NCBI GenBank assembly: GCA_938023895.1
Contig: CALJDH010000177.1
Coordinates: 1-7,955 of the forward strand
Length of the DNA stretch: 7,955 nucleotides
Reading direction: 5' to 3'
Origin: an uncultured Aliiroseovarius sp.
GTDB lineage: Bacteria; Pseudomonadota; Alphaproteobacteria; Rhodobacterales; Rhodobacteraceae
Part shown: in pieces, positions 6,175 through 7,955 of the stretch
Layout: each line of letters begins with the position of its first letter
Numbering within the stretch: the first letter of the stretch is position 1
Notes under the pieces: model-generated
The model's database searches: none
What the model was told of the DNA's origin: nothing
The model's input: the letters and a program-made list of their open reading frames with translations, nothing else
Translations under genes and position numbers: made by a program

Positions 6175-6369
6175 ATGGCTGCTTTCGAAACCATGACTCC
6201 CGTAACCCACGGTGTCTTCGGGGGCCGTCTGTCCGACGCCATGCGCGGTATTGTTGCCGCTGTGGTCGCCTGGAATGACGCTCGCGAGACCCGCAACGCA
6301 CTGTCGAAACTGACGGATCGCGAGCTTGAAGATATCGGGCTTTGCCGCGCCGATATTGAGGCGATGTAA
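6175..6369 (+). CDS. small DUF1127 (YjiS-like) protein
   Basis: This 64-residue protein ends in the DUF1127 motif: LSKLTDRELEDIGLCRADIE at residues 43-62, with the typical L-x-x-L-x-D-x-E-L-x-D-I-G-hydrophobic-x-R-x-D-I pattern. The N-terminal half has a helix-forming, Ala/Val-rich stretch but no clear membrane segment. DUF1127 proteins are small, often Arg-rich and common in alphaproteobacteria. Some are tied to RNA turnover and stress or nutrient responses (CcaF1 in Rhodobacter sphaeroides, small DUF1127 proteins in Agrobacterium). A role here is inference. The ATG at 6175 is chosen because AAGGA stands seven bases before it; longer in-frame versions have no ribosome site. It is monocistronic, divergent from ruvC and closed by a strong terminator. 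Confidence 0.9.
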   Translation: MAAFETMTPVTHGVFGGRLSDAMRGIVAAVVAWNDARETRNALSKLTDRELEDIGLCRADIEAM

Positions 6370-6429
6370 GACCTCACCGCTCACGGTACGTTTGACCTGA
6401 CCACCGTTGGTTCGGTCATAGACAAAATG

Positions 6430-6462
6430 AAACCCGCGCCAATTCAGCGCGGGTTTTGTTTT
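6430..6462 (+). terminator. intrinsic terminator between convergent DUF1127 gene and protease gene
   Basis: AAACCCGCGC (6430-6439) pairs with GCGCGGGTTT (6447-6456) around a seven-base loop and is followed by TGTTTT. The 10-bp GC-rich stem and T-rich tail make a strong Rho-independent terminator 60 bases after the DUF1127 stop. Read on the minus strand, the same stem is followed by CATTTTG, so it can also stop transcription from the protease gene. Confidence 0.92.
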
Positions 6463-6463
6463 G

Positions 6464-6486
6464 CCCGCCAGAAGGGATCCGGCGGG
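6464..6486 (-). repeat. second small inverted repeat after the protease gene
   Basis: CCCGCC (6464-6469) and GGCGGG (6481-6486) form a 6-bp GC stem with an 11-base loop, 15 bases after the protease stop codon. No T-run follows on the minus strand, so it may aid the main terminator or protect the 3' end of the mRNA. Confidence 0.4.
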
Positions 6487-6501
6487 AATTCTCTTTTCGG
6501 T

Positions 6502-7955
6502 TTACTCTTCCAGCGACAGCGCGACAAACCGCGGATTGCCATCGCGGCGCACCAGAAGCAGGACCGACTTACGACCACCATCACGAGCGACCTCGAGGCT
6601 GGCTTCCAGATCCTCGATCGAGGCCACAGGCTGCTGCCCCGCCTCTGAGATCACGTCACCCGCACGGATGCCCTTTTCGAAGGCTTCGGTGTCTTCATCG
6701 ATGTCCAAAACGGCCAAACCATCTTCACCGGGGTTCAGACCCAGCGCCTCGCGGGTGCTGTCATCCAACGGTGCCAGCGACATGCCCAAAAGCTTGCTGG
6801 GCTCAGCAGGCGCGGACGGTTCTTCATCGGATTGGTTCGAGGCAGCTACAGCGTCTTCACGACGGCCCAGCGTCACCTTGATGGTTTCCGTCTTGCCGTC
6901 GCGCAGGATCATCACGCGGACAGCCTTGCCAACGGGGGCATTGCCAACCGTGCGCACCAGCGCACCCGAATCTGTGACATCCACACCGTCAAAGCTCAGG
7001 ATCACGTCATTGACTTGAATACCTGCGTCCTTCGCAGGACCATCCGGCACATCGGTCACCAGAGCACCATCGGTGCTTTCCAGCCCAAGCGCTTCGGCGA
7101 TGTCATCAGAGATATCCTGAATGCGCACTCCCAGCCAACCACGTCGGGTTTCGCCAAACTCTTTCAGCTGACCGACCACACGATCCACAACGGCCGAGGA
7201 CATAGCGAAGCCAATCCCGATCGAGCCACCATTGGGGCTAAGGATCGCGGTGTTCACGCCAATCACCTGTCCATCCATGTTGAACAGCGGACCGCCCGAG
7301 TTGCCCCGGTTAATCGCCGCATCGGTCTGAATGTAGTCGTCATAGCTGCCCGACAGTTCGCGGTTGCGCTGCGAGACAATCCCAGCCGAAACCGAGAAGC
7401 CCTGCCCCAGCGGGTTACCAACAGCCATTACCCAATCGCCAACGCGCATGATGTCGCTGTCGCCGAAGCTGACATAGGTCAGCGGTTCGTCGCTATCGAC
7501 TTTCAGAAGCGCGATGTCGGTGTTGGGGTCGGTGCCAACGACTTTGGCTTCCAGCTGTTCTTCGCGGTCGAAGAACTCGATCAGGATTTCATCCGCACCT
7601 TCAATCACGTGGTTGTTGGTGACGATGAACCCGTCTTCCGAAATCACGAAGCCCGAGCCTAGTGCTTGGCTGCGACGTTGGCGCTGCTGCTGACCACCGT
7701 TTGGACCTTCTTGGTTGCGGTCAAGGAAATCGCGGAAAAACTCTTCAAAGGGGCTGCCTTCTGGGATCATCGGCTGCGGGCCACCTTCGCGCCCGGCCAC
7801 AATCGTCGAGGTGGTGATGTTCACCACCGCCGGGCTGACCTGCTCGGCCAGATCGGCAAAGCTTTCTGGCGCACCACGTGCATCTGCACGTAGGGATGTT
7901 GCCAACAATGTGGCGACCGCAAGGATCAGGGCGACAAATCCCCGATAATACTCTG
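6502..7955 (-). CDS. degP: Do-family periplasmic serine protease (DegP/DegQ/MucD type), 5' end cut by window edge
   Basis: Do-family (HtrA) proteases degrade or hold misfolded proteins in the periplasm. The reading frame is open to the right edge, and no ATG lies in frame within the window, so the true start is outside. The visible N-terminus is a signal-peptide core (GFVALILAVATLLATSL) with a likely A-D-A cleavage site. Counting from the TTG codon at 7906-7908 (468 residues), the triad is His100 (TNNHV), Asp131 (NTDIALLKV) and Ser204 (GNSGGPL). The long loop before the core is Gln-rich (about 65-81). PDZ1 covers about 257-348, and a second PDZ about 383-465. All catalytic parts are intact. 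Which of DegP, DegQ or MucD it equals cannot be told here. It converges on the DUF1127 gene, and its 3' end is closed by a shared terminator. Confidence 0.95.
   Translation of the reverse strand, partial: EYYRGFVALILAVATLLATSLRADARGAPESFADLAEQVSPAVVNITTSTIVAGREGGPQPMIPEGSPFEEFFRDFLDRNQEGPNGGQQQRQRRSQALGSGFVISEDGFIVTNNHVIEGADEILIEFFDREEQLEAKVVGTDPNTDIALLKVDSDEPLTYVSFGDSDIMRVGDWVMAVGNPLGQGFSVSAGIVSQRNRELSGSYDDYIQTDAAINRGNSGGPLFNMDGQVIGVNTAILSPNGGSIGIGFAMSSAVVDRVVGQLKEFGETRRGWLGVRIQDISDDIAEALGLESTDGALVTDVPDGPAKDAGIQVNDVILSFDGVDVTDSGALVRTVGNAPVGKAVRVMILRDGKTETIKVTLGRREDAVAASNQSDEEPSAPAEPSKLLGMSLAPLDDSTREALGLNPGEDGLAVLDIDEDTEAFEKGIRAGDVISEAGQQPVASIEDLEASLEVARDGGRKSVLLLVRRDGNPRFVALSLEE

Noticed and set aside
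6078..6278. 66-codon frame overlapping the DUF1127 gene in another frame
   Set aside because: Its start lies at the terminator-like hairpin without a Shine-Dalgarno, and it would overlap the well-supported DUF1127 gene.
6370..6462. CcsR-type small RNAs after the DUF1127 gene, as found after ccaF1 in Rhodobacter sphaeroides
   Set aside because: No repeated CUUCCUCCC-type loops are present; there are only about 60 bases and one terminator.
6832..7662. 276-codon open frame on the plus strand opposite the protease gene
   Set aside because: The minus strand has a full catalytic triad and PDZ domains here. The plus-strand product has no recognisable domain, and long antisense frames are expected in GC-rich codon use.

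Overview
The window looks like a chromosomal core segment of an alphaproteobacterium, most likely a member of Rhodobacterales (Roseobacter-type Rhodobacteraceae). The basis is the gene order ruvC-ruvA-ruvB / small genes / ybgC-tolQ-tolR-tolA, a Do-family protease and a 64-residue DUF1127 protein close by, GC-rich codon use and the style of the proteins. No lineage assignment was computed.

Right-hand part (about 6.37-7.96 kb): a secreted Do-family serine protease (DegP/DegQ/MucD type, minus strand, 5' end cut by the window edge) converges on a small DUF1127 gene (plus strand, 6175-6369). A strong intrinsic terminator lies between them and can serve both directions.

Middle (5820-6174): a 355-base divergent intergenic region between ruvC (minus) and the DUF1127 gene (plus). 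It holds a LexA/SOS-box-like element (7 of 8 consensus positions), a perfect 10-bp palindrome, and a terminator-like hairpin in the DUF1127 leader.

Left-hand part (1-5819): nine genes, all on the minus strand and mostly tightly packed. In transcription order they are ruvC, ruvA, ruvB (Holliday-junction resolution); an unrecognised 225-residue protein; thpR (RNA 2',3'-cyclic phosphodiesterase); ybgC (acyl-CoA thioesterase); then tolQ, tolR and tolA (inner-membrane energiser of the Tol-Pal envelope system), with tolA running off the left edge. Couplings are ATGA (ruvC/ruvA), TGATG (unknown gene/thpR) and 1-7 base gaps (tolQ/tolR/tolA). The largest gap is 111 bases before tolQ, where a separate promoter could sit.

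Together the segment joins recombination repair with envelope constriction and stability functions on one strand, and possibly in one SOS-responsive transcription unit. Most genes are well-known families. The parts worth a second look are the unknown gene between ruvB and thpR, the regulatory elements in the divergent intergenic region, a perfect 13-bp hairpin inside the ruvA linker, and the Pro-Glu-rich TolA. I found no mobile element, CRISPR array, rRNA or tRNA, and no clear new multi-gene system.
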